Of a stretch of 46,387 nt of DNA, positions 1-10,300 are shown one piece after another (the first letter of the stretch is position 1; every line of letters begins with the position of its first letter). The DNA comes from Bacteroidota bacterium (GTDB lineage Bacteria; Bacteroidota; Bacteroidia; Bacteroidales; JABHKC01). The DNA lies in contig JABHKC010000217.1 of NCBI GenBank assembly GCA_018692315.1, positions 1-46,387 of the forward strand. Direction: 5' to 3'. A program made the position numbers and the translations under genes. The notes beneath the pieces are model-generated. The model saw nothing but the letters and a program-made list of their open reading frames with translations, was not told the DNA's origin and did no database searches.

Positions 1-153
1 AACAGCTAAGATAGCATAAATATCATTAAGCTAAAATTTTAGCTTATAAGATAAGACCCATAATAGCCGCTTTGAAAAACGTTCATTCGTTTTACTGAGA
101 GAGCTGTGCATTATAGTTAGGTTGTTAGTTTTATGTAAGTTTAACATATTTTT

Positions 154-200
154 AAAAGACCATTTAAGTATTTTCACACTTAAATGGTCTTTTTTATTTT
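154..200 (+). terminator. Intrinsic terminator hairpin
   Basis: A perfect 16-bp stem (154-169 with 178-193) encloses an 8-nt loop and is followed by a T-rich tail. It probably ends transcription entering from left of the window. The A-run on the 5' side means it could also work in reverse. Confidence 0.8.
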
Positions 201-219
201 GTATATTCCTAAATTTCAA

Positions 220-227
220 TAAATTTG
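220..227 (+). promoter_or_regulatory. Bacteroidota -7 promoter box (TAAATTTG)
   Basis: This is an exact match to TAnnTTTG, about 100 bp upstream of the ATG at 330 and just after the upstream terminator. It would give the T9SS cargo gene a leader of roughly 100 nt. Confidence 0.45.
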
Positions 228-329
228 TATTAATATTATTTAAGTTTATGTATTGAAAGCAACCAAGCTTTTTGGTATTAAGTCTTAAAGAGTGAGTTGA
301 AAAAATGTTTATTTATTGAAATTATTGTT

Positions 330-3300
330 ATGAAATTAAGAATTTTTATTTTCGTTTTAGCTGTCATAAGCTTTAAATTATATGCTCAACCCATCACAGT
401 TGATGCCACAACATATACGCCCCAACAATTAGTTCAAAATGTTTTAACATCAGGCTGTCTCTCAGCACAAAATGTTGTATTCACAGGATCTGCTGCAGCT
501 ATAGGCTATTTCGATGCAACAGGAACTCCTTTCGATACAATTTTCACCTCAGGAATAATTTTTGCCTCAGGAAATGCAACAAATGCTATTGGGCCTAATT
601 CTTCGGGTGGTATTTCTACAGGTTTGGGAGTTCCGGGCGATACCGATTTAGATGCGCTTATTCCTCAAAGCACACAAGATGCTTCAGTAATCGAATTTGA
701 TTTTGTACCTTCCGCAGATACATTAGAATTTCGCTATGTTTTTGGATCCGATGAATATCCGGAATATGTAAACAGTAGCTTTAACGATGTCTTTGCATTT
801 TTCTTATCAGGACCAAATCCAGCAGGAGGCTCATACACGAACGAAAACATTGCAATTATTCCCGGAACAACAACAGCAGTCTCCATTAATAATGTAAATA
901 ATGGCTCGAACTCACCTCCAACAGGACCTTGCACAAACTGTGAATACTATTTCGACAACTTAAATGTAACTAATGCAGCTATCGAATATGATGGATATAC
1001 AGTAGCTTTAACAGCAACAGCAATTGTTACTCCCTGTCAAACTTATCATATTAAGTTAGCTGTGGCTGATGCTGGTGATTCTGCATTAGATTCAGGAGTT
1101 TTCCTCGAAGCTGGAAGTTTTTCGTCAGGTTCTTCTGTTTCCATTCAAAATGTCAGTAACGTTGGTACGTTAAATGATATGTATGAAGGATGTACGAATT
1201 TTTACATTTTCTCTAGAAATGATTCTCTAAGTATCGCCGATCCTGTAATGATACTTTTGCAATATGCTGGAACAGCTACAATGGGCTCAGACATTACAAT
1301 GTTTCCTGACACTTTTTGGATTCCGTCAGGACAAATGAGCGACACAATTTTCTATGATGCGTTCAACGATGGCATTCAGGAACCTGTCGAGACTTTCATC
1401 ATTGAAATTCTTGCCGGTTGCCCTTGCAATCCTAGCACATCGGCAGATACTATAACAATTTATGATTTCACTGAATTTAAAGCAGGAATTGCAAACACTG
1501 ACTCTATGTTTTGCGGTATAACCGCTCCTTCATCATATACCATTCAGGCAGAGTGTGTTAGTCATCCATCGTGGTTTGTTACATTTCTATGGAATACTGG
1601 CGAAACTACCACAGATATTACTGTAACTCCACCTCCAACAGGCACATCGGATGTTTATTGGGTTGAGGTTTCGGATTTATGTGGTAATAGTATAATTGAC
1701 AGTATAACAATTGGAGTTTCCACTCTATCTGGAATTGATATAAGTTCTCAAGATGCTTTGTGTTACAATGCCTGCAACGGACAAGTTGAAGTAACAGCAC
1801 TGGGAGCTACCCAACAAGTTACTTATTTATGGTCAGAACCTACAATTAATTCTCCTTATTCAGGATTGGTTTATACATTATGTGCCGATTCGTATAGCGT
1901 AACCATCACAGATGCTTCTCAGTGTTCATTTGTAGGATATTTTGCAATTGACCATCCGCTAATTGCTTTAGACCCAAATTCAGGGATTACAAATACAAAT
2001 ACTGTTTTTTGTGAAAATCCCGGAACTATTACTTTAGAAACATCTACAAATTTATCAGACGTAAATTATCTGTGGAGTTCAGGAAATACTACACCAACAA
2101 TATCATTTCCAGCTTCATTAGGAAATTCGGTTTTTTGGGTTGACATTTCCGATTTTTGTGGACTTACATATAGAGACAGCATTGTTGTAGGAGTATCAGA
2201 TTTTCAAGGTTTGGTGCTTTCCACTGATACAGTTTCATGTTACGGTTCTTGCGATGGCTCGGTAAACGTCCTCGGATTGGCTGGGATTAGCCCTTTTCAA
2301 TATAATTGGCCTACGGGAATTGGGAACCCAAACTCAGGCAACATTTTAGATTTATGCACAGGTTTTTACGGAGTAACTGTTACTGATGATGTTGGTTGTA
2401 GCTACGATACAACTTTTAATATTACTGGTCCTGAAGATTTTTCCCTTTGCGGAATATCAACAAATTACGAATTTTGTGGAACTTCAGCCCCACCCTCCTT
2501 AATTTTAGAGACATATGTAAATACAGGTTTAGTTACTTATTTGTGGAACACCGGCGATAATGGTTCTTCAATCGCAATTGTTCCTCAATCAGGTGATGTA
2601 TATTGGGTTCAGATAACCGATATTTGTGGAAATATAATAACTGATACAGCAAGAATTGCAATATCAGACTTTTCTGGAATGAATTTAAGCTATGCAGATG
2701 TACTATGCTATGCAACATGTACTGGGCAAGTTGATGCCACTCCTCAAAATGGAACTCCACCGTTTAGATTTACCTGGTATCCTTCAAATATTGGTACACA
2801 GACTTCAGGCGTAATTACAGATTTATGTCCCGGGAATTATATGGTTACAATTATAGATGATTTAGGATGTAATTTCGATAGCACTTTTATTATTGGAGAA
2901 CCTGATGAATTACTTATTTCCTTAAATGCAATAAATGCAAGTTCTACAGCCTGCACAGGAGCAGCAACTGCAATCGTTGATGGCGGAGTTCCTCCTTATT
3001 CATATTTGTGGAACGATGCTCAAAATCAAACAACATACAATGCTCAAGACCTTTGCGCCGGAACCTATACTGTTTCTGTGAAAGATGCTAACGAATGTAT
3101 AATTATCGACAGTGTTGAAATAAGCGGCTTTGTAGCAATCTCTGAAATATCGAATCAAAACCAAGTTCTGATTTATCCTAATCCAAATCACAATGGTAAT
3201 TTTTATATTGAATTTGATAACCCATTTTCAAACTATTCATTGAAAATTTTTGATATTACCGGTAAGGAAATTAGGTTTAAATATTCGTTAAATAAAAATA

Positions 3301-3398
3301 TTGTCAAAATAGAAAACATTCCGGTTGGAATAAATCTTTTACAGATAACTATCAACAATAATGAAATAGTAAGGAAAAAATTAGTTGTTCTGAAATAG
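330..3398 (+). CDS. Secreted choice-of-anchor L / SprB-repeat protein with T9SS sorting domain
   Basis: Very large exported surface or secreted protein, about 1022 residues. I chose ATG 330 because the signal peptide MKLRIFIFVLAVISFKLYAQ starts there; an upstream in-frame TTG at 297 would add 11 residues. Domains in order: signal peptide (1-20); choice-of-anchor L domain (about 22-270, with the typical FRYVFGSDEYPEYV stretch); a Calx-beta-like domain (about 277-385); three alternating pairs of a cysteine-containing Ig-like module (A) and a SprB-like repeat (B), from about 395 to 870; one further SprB-like repeat (about 873-935); and a C-terminal T9SS type A sorting domain (about 948-1022, starting LIYPNPNHNG). 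Such proteins are carried across the outer membrane by the T9SS and attached or released after domain cleavage. Adhesion is a reasonable guess from the SprB-like repeats, but the substrate or partner cannot be seen. Confidence 0.85.
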   Translation: MKLRIFIFVLAVISFKLYAQPITVDATTYTPQQLVQNVLTSGCLSAQNVVFTGSAAAIGYFDATGTPFDTIFTSGIIFASGNATNAIGPNSSGGISTGLGVPGDTDLDALIPQSTQDASVIEFDFVPSADTLEFRYVFGSDEYPEYVNSSFNDVFAFFLSGPNPAGGSYTNENIAIIPGTTTAVSINNVNNGSNSPPTGPCTNCEYYFDNLNVTNAAIEYDGYTVALTATAIVTPCQTYHIKLAVADAGDSALDSGVFLEAGSFSSGSSVSIQNVSNVGTLNDMYEGCTNFYIFSRNDSLSIADPVMILLQYAGTATMGSDITMFPDTFWIPSGQMSDTIFYDAFNDGIQEPVETFIIEILAGCPCNPSTSADTITIYDFTEFKAGIANTDSMFCGITAPSSYTIQAECVSHPSWFVTFLWNTGETTTDITVTPPPTGTSDVYWVEVSDLCGNSIIDSITIGVSTLSGIDISSQDALCYNACNGQVEVTALGATQQVTYLWSEPTINSPYSGLVYTLCADSYSVTITDASQCSFVGYFAIDHPLIALDPNSGITNTNTVFCENPGTITLETSTNLSDVNYLWSSGNTTPTISFPASLGNSVFWVDISDFCGLTYRDSIVVGVSDFQGLVLSTDTVSCYGSCDGSVNVLGLAGISPFQYNWPTGIGNPNSGNILDLCTGFYGVTVTDDVGCSYDTTFNITGPEDFSLCGISTNYEFCGTSAPPSLILETYVNTGLVTYLWNTGDNGSSIAIVPQSGDVYWVQITDICGNIITDTARIAISDFSGMNLSYADVLCYATCTGQVDATPQNGTPPFRFTWYPSNIGTQTSGVITDLCPGNYMVTIIDDLGCNFDSTFIIGEPDELLISLNAINASSTACTGAATAIVDGGVPPYSYLWNDAQNQTTYNAQDLCAGTYTVSVKDANECIIIDSVEISGFVAISEISNQNQVLIYPNPNHNGNFYIEFDNPFSNYSLKIFDITGKEIRFKYSLNKNIVKIENIPVGINLLQITINNNEIVRKKLVVLK

Positions 3399-3421
3399 AA
3401 AACCGAAACACTAATTGGGAG

Positions 3422-3476
3422 TCTCAAAAAAAACGCCAACAAAAATTATGCTTTTGTTGGCGTTTTCTTTTTGAGA
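3422..3476. terminator. Long bidirectional terminator
   Basis: Nearly perfect hairpin: TCTCAAAAA (3422-3430) pairs with TTTTTGAGA (3468-3476) outside a GC core, CGCCAAC/GTTGGCG, with one bulged C and a loop around 3445-3451. It sits between convergent genes and touches the stop of the minus-strand gene, so it should terminate both. Confidence 0.88.
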
Positions 3477-4136
3477 TTAATTTGTCTTGTCCTCCCTAAT
3501 AATATCATAGTAGTTCAATAACAAAATGATATCCATATTTTTTCTAAGATTTAACTTATTGATTTTGATAAATTCTTCCAACAATTCATTTTTATCTGAT
3601 AACAAATTAAGGATTTCGTTTTTATTTCTTTTAGCGATAATAGCTGGATTTTCTCCAATTTTGATATAATATTTTTTAATAACATTTTGAGAAGCCTCAT
3701 AGCCAAAAGCTCCTTTCCTTCCTGGCGTTCTTTTTACTGTATATCTTAAAAGTAACTTAACATTTCCCTCTGACAATAGCTCAAAATATCCACTTCTTAT
3801 TTCATCGTCCTCTTCAAAAGAAGAATAAAAATACACTTTTTTGTCGCAATAAATCCTCCCTACTTTTTCAGGATTTAGATCTGCCCGCATTTCAAATTTA
3901 TCGCTACTTACATTATATTTAAAATAAACATTTGACACAATTTGATTTTCGGCAGTTTGCAAACTTCCAACCTTCCATTCGTCGTCTAAATATTTAATTC
4001 CCGATTCGTCGCTTTTAATATTTGGATTCGATTGAACAAGAATGGTAGATCGGCCAGTATTAACATAATGACTTTGTTGCTGAGCTAAAACAAAAAATCC
4101 ATTAATTATCAGTAAAATAGAAACTAAATATCGCAT
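3477..4136 (-). CDS. Exported protein of unknown function
   Basis: 219-residue protein that I do not recognise. It begins with a signal peptide (MRYLVSILLIINGFFVLAQ) and should be exported to the periplasm or outer membrane. There are no membrane helices after the signal. The mature part alternates charged and aromatic strands (for example KVYFYSSFEEDDE and IRSGYFELL) and ends in a lysine/leucine-rich helical segment (about 165-219). It has no T9SS domain and no lipobox. A promoter box lies 21 nt upstream on the minus strand (4158-4165). It is transcribed alone, towards the T9SS cargo gene, and shares that gene's terminator. The pattern resembles small Bacteroidota-restricted exported proteins, but I cannot name the family. 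Confidence 0.75.
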   Translation of the reverse strand: MRYLVSILLIINGFFVLAQQQSHYVNTGRSTILVQSNPNIKSDESGIKYLDDEWKVGSLQTAENQIVSNVYFKYNVSSDKFEMRADLNPEKVGRIYCDKKVYFYSSFEEDDEIRSGYFELLSEGNVKLLLRYTVKRTPGRKGAFGYEASQNVIKKYYIKIGENPAIIAKRNKNEILNLLSDKNELLEEFIKINKLNLRKNMDIILLLNYYDIIREDKTN

Positions 4137-4157
4137 AATTTTTTAATATTAATTTTA

Positions 4158-4165
4158 CAAAAATA
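4158..4165 (-). promoter_or_regulatory. Bacteroidota -7 promoter box (TATTTTTG on minus strand)
   Basis: Plus-strand CAAAAATA is an exact TAnnTTTG match on the minus strand, 21 nt upstream of the start at 4136. The distance agrees with other boxes in this window. Confidence 0.55.
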
Positions 4166-4289
4166 ATTATTTCCTTTGAAGTTTTTTGTTGAAAAGTATA
4201 AATATATCAATAAATGAAATTATTAAAATATTACAATATTATAATATTATAGTCGTTAAACAGAAATTATTTTGAAAAGTGTAAATTAT

Positions 4290-5156
4290 ATGAATTTGTC
4301 CAAAAGCCTACAATTATTATATTTGTTTTTTGTTGTTTTTTTCACAGTTTCATGTGAATTAATAAATCCTGCCGAAGAAATACCTTCATATATTTATGTC
4401 GATGAATTTACTCTTTCGACGAATCTGCTTGAAGAAGGAGAAAACACTCACAATATTAACGATGTATGGATTTATATAGAAGGAGAGTTTATCGGTATTT
4501 TCGAGCTTCCTGCCGAAATTCCTGTGCTTGCAAGCGGCGAGAATGAAATTTTATTGTATCCCGGAATTAAAGTTAATGGAATTGCAGCCAGTAGAGATAA
4601 ATATCCATTTTATTCTAATTACACAACAAGCGAAACTTTAAGCCCATACGAATCCGACGAAGATATCCTTAAGCTTAGCCCGAATGTACAATATTTAAGT
4701 GAAACTGTTTTTGAATGGATAGAAAATTTTGAAGATGCAGGATTAACTTTAGACACCACATACAATAGCACTACAAAAATTCAAATTAAAAATGAATCTG
4801 GAAATAATTTTGGGTTTATTAGTCTTGATGATAGTCATATAGATTTTGAATGTATTTCTAATGATGCTTTCGTTCTTCCGCAAAACAATACGCCAGTATA
4901 TCTTGAATTGGATTATAAAAATAACTTGAATTTTCAGATCGGTTTAATTATTTCAAATCCCTCAAGTACAGATATACAACCGGTAATCAGCCTAAATCCT
5001 ATCGAAAATTGGAATAAAATATATATAGACCTTACATATTTTGTTGTGCAGAACATAAATGCATCAAGTTTCATAATATTTATTGCGGCCTCGAAAACAG
5101 ACGAAATTGATACAGCTGAAATCTACATTGACAATCTAAAACTAATTCATTTTTAA
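4290..5156 (+). CDS. Lipoprotein of unknown function, coupled to the sugar transferase
   Basis: I chose the ATG at 4290 over the upstream TTG at 4272 because it gives a clean lipoprotein signal (MNLSKSLQLLYLFFVVFFTVSC) with the lipidated Cys at 22. The mature protein (about 267 residues) opens with a beta-rich segment around NINDVWIYIEGEFIGIFELPAE, which looks like a PEGA or carboxypeptidase-like fold. The second half (about 150-288) ends in AEIYIDNLKLIHF, which resembles galactose-binding-like jelly-roll domains. Its stop codon overlaps the next gene's start by one base (TAATG at 5154-5158), so the two are almost certainly translated together. That context suggests a role in making or presenting a surface polysaccharide. 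This is inference; no catalytic motif is visible. Confidence 0.78.
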   Translation: MNLSKSLQLLYLFFVVFFTVSCELINPAEEIPSYIYVDEFTLSTNLLEEGENTHNINDVWIYIEGEFIGIFELPAEIPVLASGENEILLYPGIKVNGIAASRDKYPFYSNYTTSETLSPYESDEDILKLSPNVQYLSETVFEWIENFEDAGLTLDTTYNSTTKIQIKNESGNNFGFISLDDSHIDFECISNDAFVLPQNNTPVYLELDYKNNLNFQIGLIISNPSSTDIQPVISLNPIENWNKIYIDLTYFVVQNINASSFIIFIAASKTDEIDTAEIYIDNLKLIHF

Positions 5157-6571
5157 TGAACAAACCTTTACACATTTCAAAATACCTCATTTCAGATATA
5201 CTTTCAGCCTCAGCGGTTTGGACGTTGTTTTATATTTTCAGAAAACAATGGGTAGAACCATTAAAATTTGGATATGATATTCCTGTTGAATTTGGTACAA
5301 GATATCAACTCGGATTAGTTACAATACCAATATTTTGGGTGTTAATCTATTATCTTGTAGGTTATTATAAAGACATATATAGAAAATCTCGACTAAAAGA
5401 ACTTGGGCAAACTCTTTTTGTTTCAATTGTTGGAGTAACCATAATATTTTTTGTTTCTATTCTCGACGATACTGTTGAATCTTACAAAAATTATTATTTT
5501 TCATTTTCTGTATTGCTATCACTTCATTTCGTTCTGACTTACCTACCAAGATTATGGATAACTACCAGAACAGTTCATAGAATCCAAAACGGAAAAATTT
5601 CATTTTCGACAATATTGATTGGCAGCAATACAAAAGCCCTCCAACTTTACGAAGATTTTTTGTCTAAACCAAAATCTGGCGGTAACAAATTTGTTGGATT
5701 CATAAATGTACTCGACAAAAAAAACTATCTCTTATCTAAATTCCTACCAAGAGTCGGAGAATTGAAAGATTTACTGAATATTATTAAAGAAAAGCAAATA
5801 AATGAAGTAATCATTGCAATAGAATCGTCAGAACATGATGAAATTGGAAGAATAATAAACAAACTTCAGGAAACAGATGTTACAATAAAAGTAATTCCGG
5901 ACATGTATGATATTTTGACCGGCAAAGTCAGAATGTCTTCGCTGTATGGAGTTCCATTAATCCAAATTACTCACAGTTTAATGCCTGTTTGGGAAGAAAA
6001 TCTAAAAAGAGTTTCAGATGTAATAATTGCAATTTTTGCTTTAATTATACTGGCTCCTGTATTTATTTTTCTAATTTTCGGAGTAAAATTTTCATCAAAA
6101 GGCCCAATTATATATTCACACGAACGAATTGGAAGATACGGTAAACCATTCATTATATACAAATTTCGCTCTATGTTTATAGACGCAGAAAAAAACGGGC
6201 CAAGCCTTTCAAGTAAGAATGATTCACGAATTACGAAGTTTGGAAAATTTATGAGGAAATTTCGATTAGACGAATTTCCACAATTTTTTAATGTTTTGAT
6301 TGGCGATATGTCTTTGGTAGGTCCTCGGCCCGAACGCCTTTTCTTCATTGAACAAATAATAAATAAAGCACCTCATTATGCACATCTACAAAAAGTTAGA
6401 CCCGGAATTACTTCTTGGGGACAAGTAAAATTTGGCTATGCCGAAAATGTGGAAGAAATGATAATTCGCCTAAAATACGATATTATTTACATCGAAAATA
6501 TGTCGATTTATGTCGATATAAAAATTCTGATATACACAATAAGGACAATTCTGGAAGCCAGAGGAAAATAA
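5156..6571 (+). CDS. Undecaprenyl-phosphate sugar phosphotransferase (polyprenyl glycosylphosphotransferase)
   Basis: 471-residue inner-membrane enzyme that moves a sugar-1-phosphate from a nucleotide sugar to undecaprenyl phosphate, the first step in building a capsule, exopolysaccharide or O-antigen unit. The layout is that of WbaP/WcaJ-type enzymes: about four N-terminal membrane helices (to about 140), a CoA-binding-like central domain (about 145-265), a re-entrant or membrane helix (about 285-310) and the C-terminal bacterial sugar transferase domain. That domain shows YKFRSM, LDEFPQFFNVLIGDMSLVGP, RPE (about 386-392) and RPGITSWGQ (about 415). Length is normal for the family. It overlaps the preceding lipoprotein gene by one base. 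No other polysaccharide genes follow, so it stands apart from a classical cluster. The sugar specificity cannot be read from sequence. Confidence 0.93.
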   Translation: MNKPLHISKYLISDILSASAVWTLFYIFRKQWVEPLKFGYDIPVEFGTRYQLGLVTIPIFWVLIYYLVGYYKDIYRKSRLKELGQTLFVSIVGVTIIFFVSILDDTVESYKNYYFSFSVLLSLHFVLTYLPRLWITTRTVHRIQNGKISFSTILIGSNTKALQLYEDFLSKPKSGGNKFVGFINVLDKKNYLLSKFLPRVGELKDLLNIIKEKQINEVIIAIESSEHDEIGRIINKLQETDVTIKVIPDMYDILTGKVRMSSLYGVPLIQITHSLMPVWEENLKRVSDVIIAIFALIILAPVFIFLIFGVKFSSKGPIIYSHERIGRYGKPFIIYKFRSMFIDAEKNGPSLSSKNDSRITKFGKFMRKFRLDEFPQFFNVLIGDMSLVGPRPERLFFIEQIINKAPHYAHLQKVRPGITSWGQVKFGYAENVEEMIIRLKYDIIYIENMSIYVDIKILIYTIRTILEARGK

Positions 6572-6631
6572 ATTGCCTTTTTATAGATTATATTTCGATT
6601 CAAAAACAGAAATTCGCACGAAGAAAAAGCC

Positions 6632-6639
6632 TACTTTTG
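6632..6639 (+). promoter_or_regulatory. Bacteroidota -7 promoter box (TACTTTTG) of rpe
   Basis: Exact TAnnTTTG match 23 nt upstream of the ATG at 6663. It lies inside the apparent N-terminal extension of the longer open frame that starts at TTG 6573, which supports the shorter rpe start. Confidence 0.6.
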
Positions 6640-6662
6640 CAGAAATACTATTTATTGAAAAA

Positions 6663-7310
6663 ATGAAACATTTGATTGCTCCCTCTTTTCTTTCAGCAAA
6701 TTTCGGAAACTTAGATAATGATATCGAAATGATAAATAACAGTCAGGCAGACTGGTTTCATCTTGATATAATGGATGGCGAATTTGTGCCAAATATTTCC
6801 TTCGGTTTTCCGGTGATTGAATATGTTAAACAAAAAGCCACAAAACCTCTCGATGTTCATCTGATGATTGTGAAACCGGAAAAATTCATAAAAAGATTTT
6901 CTGAATCGGGAGCAGATATCCTCACAGTTCATTTAGAAGCCTGCACACATTTGCATCGCACAATTCAGGAAATAAAAAAACATAATATGAAAGCTGGGGT
7001 TTCAATCAATCCACATTCGCCGGTACATTTGCTCGAAGATATTATTTGTGAACTTGATTTGGTTTTAATAATGTCAGTTAATCCTGGCTTTGGTGGGCAA
7101 AAATTCATAGAAAATACCTACAAAAAAGTAAGTCAACTGAAACAATTAATTAAAAAAACCAATTCATCAGCTTTAATTGAAATTGATGGCGGAGTGGACA
7201 ATTCCAATGCAAAAAAATTGATAGAATTTGGAGCAAATGTTTTAGTAGCAGGTTCGTATATTTTCAATTCTAAAAATCCTGATTTAACAATTTCAGAAAT
7301 GAAAAAATAA
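6663..7310 (+). CDS. rpe: Ribulose-phosphate 3-epimerase
   Basis: Interconverts ribulose 5-phosphate and xylulose 5-phosphate in the pentose phosphate pathway; a cytoplasmic TIM barrel. The start at ATG 6663 gives 215 residues beginning MKHLIAPSFLSANF, which matches the usual N-terminus of the family. A longer frame from TTG 6573 adds 30 unconserved residues that overlap a promoter box. Visible motifs: HLDIMDGEFVPN, with metal-binding His33 and catalytic Asp35; HLM as a further metal ligand; MSVNPGFGGQ in the phosphate-binding region; and IDGGV, with the second catalytic Asp at about 175. It follows the sugar transferase by 91 bp, but the TACTTTTG box suggests its own transcription. Confidence 0.96.
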   Translation: MKHLIAPSFLSANFGNLDNDIEMINNSQADWFHLDIMDGEFVPNISFGFPVIEYVKQKATKPLDVHLMIVKPEKFIKRFSESGADILTVHLEACTHLHRTIQEIKKHNMKAGVSINPHSPVHLLEDIICELDLVLIMSVNPGFGGQKFIENTYKKVSQLKQLIKKTNSSALIEIDGGVDNSNAKKLIEFGANVLVAGSYIFNSKNPDLTISEMKK

Positions 7311-7330
7311 AGCCCTTTCGTTTTTTTTTA

Positions 7331-7338
7331 TACTTTTG
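7331..7338 (+). promoter_or_regulatory. Bacteroidota -7 promoter box (TACTTTTG) of the C10 protease gene
   Basis: Exact TAnnTTTG match, 24 nt upstream of the ATG at 7363 and just after a T-run. It is the same 8-mer found upstream of rpe and fabI. Confidence 0.6.
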
Positions 7339-7362
7339 CCTCACTAACTAAAACATTGAGAA

Positions 7363-10300
7363 ATGAGAACAAAAGTATTAATAGCATTACTAATTTTAAC
7401 TTCCATATATAAGCTAAGCTATTCTAAAGAAGTAAATATTAGTATTGCAAAAAAAGTAGCAGAGAATATATTCTATGAACGATTTCCTTCTTCGATCAAC
7501 AAGTTAAGCCATAAAATAATAGCTGCCGAATACACCGAATTTGAAAGCACAATTCCTCTTTACTATATTTTTGATATTTCCAACGAAAATGGATTCATTA
7601 TTATTTCTGCGGACGATTATGTTCAGCCAATTTTAGGATATTCTTTCGAAGGAAATTTTGACTTTTCAAAAAATAGTATGCCACCGGCGCTAATTGATTT
7701 TCTTGAAAACTACAAGAGCCAAATCCTTTATGTTAAATCAAATAAAATATTGCCTGATGGTAAAATAAAAGCAGAATGGGCTTTTTATAAAACTACTTTC
7801 GATAACAATTTCAAAAATACTAAAAGTGTATCGCCTCTTGTGTCAACAAACTGGGACCAAGATTGTTATTATAATGCCGATTGCCCTATAGACGCAAATG
7901 CACCTTGGTATCTTTGCGGACGTGTCTATGTTGGCTGTGTAGCTACGGCTATGGGCCAAATTATGAAATACCACGACTATCCACAAAACGGAGCAGGTTC
8001 GCATACATATAATGCTGGAACTTATGGCAGTCTGACATCGAATTTTGGCAACGCTACATACAATTGGGGAAATATGCCAAATATTGTCAATAGCTCAAAT
8101 TCCGATGTTGCTCAATTGCTGTATCATTGTGCCGTGTCGGTAGATATGGATTTTGGAATTGATGGCTCCGGTGCATATACAAGTGATGCAAGGAACTCAC
8201 TTGTAAATTATTTTAATTATTCAAGTTCGGCTGACATGAAAAACAAAAATCAATATACTACTAATCAATGGATTAATTTGCTAAAAGACCAATTAGACAA
8301 TTCAAAACCCATGCTTTATAGAGGGGATGGACCTTCAGGGGGACATGCTTTTGTTTGCGATGGATATAATGGAAGCAATTATTTTCATTTTAACTGGGGA
8401 TGGAGTGGTTCATACGACGGTTATTTTAGTGTATCAAATTTGAATCCAGGCACCTCAACTTTCAACCAAAACCATGGTGCTGTTATAGATATTACACCAG
8501 CTGCAACAATTCCAGTAGCAGATTTTGAGGCAGATGTAACTACAATATTGGTTGGAGAATCGGTAAACTTTTACGATTTATCGTACGGAGTTCCATCATC
8601 ATTTACATGGATATTTAGTGGAGGAATTCCGAATAGCTCAAGCTTACCAAATCCCGGAAATATTGTATATAATACTATTGGAAATTACAATGTTAGCTTG
8701 ACAGCAACTAACTATTTAGGAACAGACACAGAAACTAAAGTTGAATATATTCATGTTGTTGCAGGTTTTCCAGACCTTGTAGTTCAGAGTTTTTCAATTT
8801 CGCCTCAGGTAATTCCACCAGATTCGTCAATAGTTTCAACAGGTGCAATTTTTAATATGTCAAGTTATATTGCACCTCAAAGTGTGCTAAACTATTATAT
8901 TTCGCTTGATACAAACTTCAATCCTATAGTAGATTTTCACTTTCATAGCGAAAATGTCCCACAACTGTCAGCCTTTTCTTATTTCCCATTTACACACACA
9001 GTACCAATGCCTTACTTGTCAACCATGGGTACATATTATATGTTTTGTGTAATCGATGGTGATAATTATGTTGTTGAAACAAACGACGACAATAACGAAT
9101 TTTTTCAAGCTGTAACTGTAGCTTTGCCAGATTTGGTTATTCAAAATTCCGAACTTGATCCTGTTGAAGTAATTCCGGGCGAAGAAATAATTGCAAGTTG
9201 TACTTTCAAAAATGTAGGCAATAGTACTGCCGAGGCAAATAACATTAAGTTTTTCCTTTCGGAGAATAGTATCTACGAAAGTTTCGATATATTGATTGGG
9301 ACTGAAAATGTCGATTCTATTCAAGCTCAGGAAGAGATTATAATAAATAAATCACTGATAATTCCACAAAATACAGCTATTGGAAATTGGAAAATAATTT
9401 TTTATGCTGATCATGATGAAGCGGTTTACGAAAGTAATGAATCAAATAATTATTCCTTCGTACAATTTACTGTAGAGCCTCCATTACCCGATTTGCAAAT
9501 TATTAATCCAAACTCAAGCTCAGATACAATTTTTGCTGGAGAAACAATTGAACTTAGCTTTGACTTGATAAACTCCGGTACAATTTTATCGGAATCAAGT
9601 TTAATAAAATATTATTTATCGGAAGATAGCATAATTGATTCTGGAACAGATGTTTTTCTTGCATCCCAAACTGTAGATTCAATTTCAATCGGAAATACAA
9701 TTCTGGTTGATACCTCAGTTATGATACCCGGTAATATGGACATAGGAAGTTGGGTAATAATTTTACTTGCTGATGCTACCGAACAAATTCAGGAAGAAAA
9801 CGAAGATAATAATACCCAGTTTCTCGAAATAGAAATTGTGTCATCATTTCCTGATTTATCAGTTCAGAACATTTTTGTAAGTAGCTCTAACATTCCGGCA
9901 GGTTCTGATGTTTCCGTCAATTGCGAAATTCTAAACTCTGGCTTTAATTTTGCCGAAGCCTCTATTCTAAAATACTATCTTTCAAAAACCGAAACATTAG
10001 ATTCCGACTCTATCTTACTTAGCTCAGACGAAGTTTTTAGTTTGGTTAGCACAGCCACAAGCTACGAATCTGCAGAAATTCACATTCCATATTCGACCCA
10101 GCCAGACGACTATTTCCTATTATTTTATGCCGATGCAAATTATCAAATCTTAGAATCTAACGAAAATAATAATATCGAATCATATCAAATAACTGTGGAG
10201 GAGGCAAGTACGATTCTATTCCATGAAAATGAAAATATCAGTTGTTTCCCAAATCCTTCGAACGGAATTTTTGAAATTGAACTAAAATCAGGAAGTAATT

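Larger units (their letters stand above)
1..329. other. Intergenic region at the left edge
   Basis: I see no convincing gene here. It holds an 18-bp perfect palindrome at 28-45 (AAGCTAAAATTTTAGCTT), a strong terminator hairpin at 154-193, and a promoter-like box at 220-227. The terminator suggests that a plus-strand gene ends just outside, or in the first bases of, the window. Confidence 0.6.

Noticed and set aside
6573-6662. 30-residue N-terminal extension of rpe from TTG 6573
   Set aside because: It is not conserved in the family and contains the promoter box at 6632-6639; ATG 6663 fits the family start.
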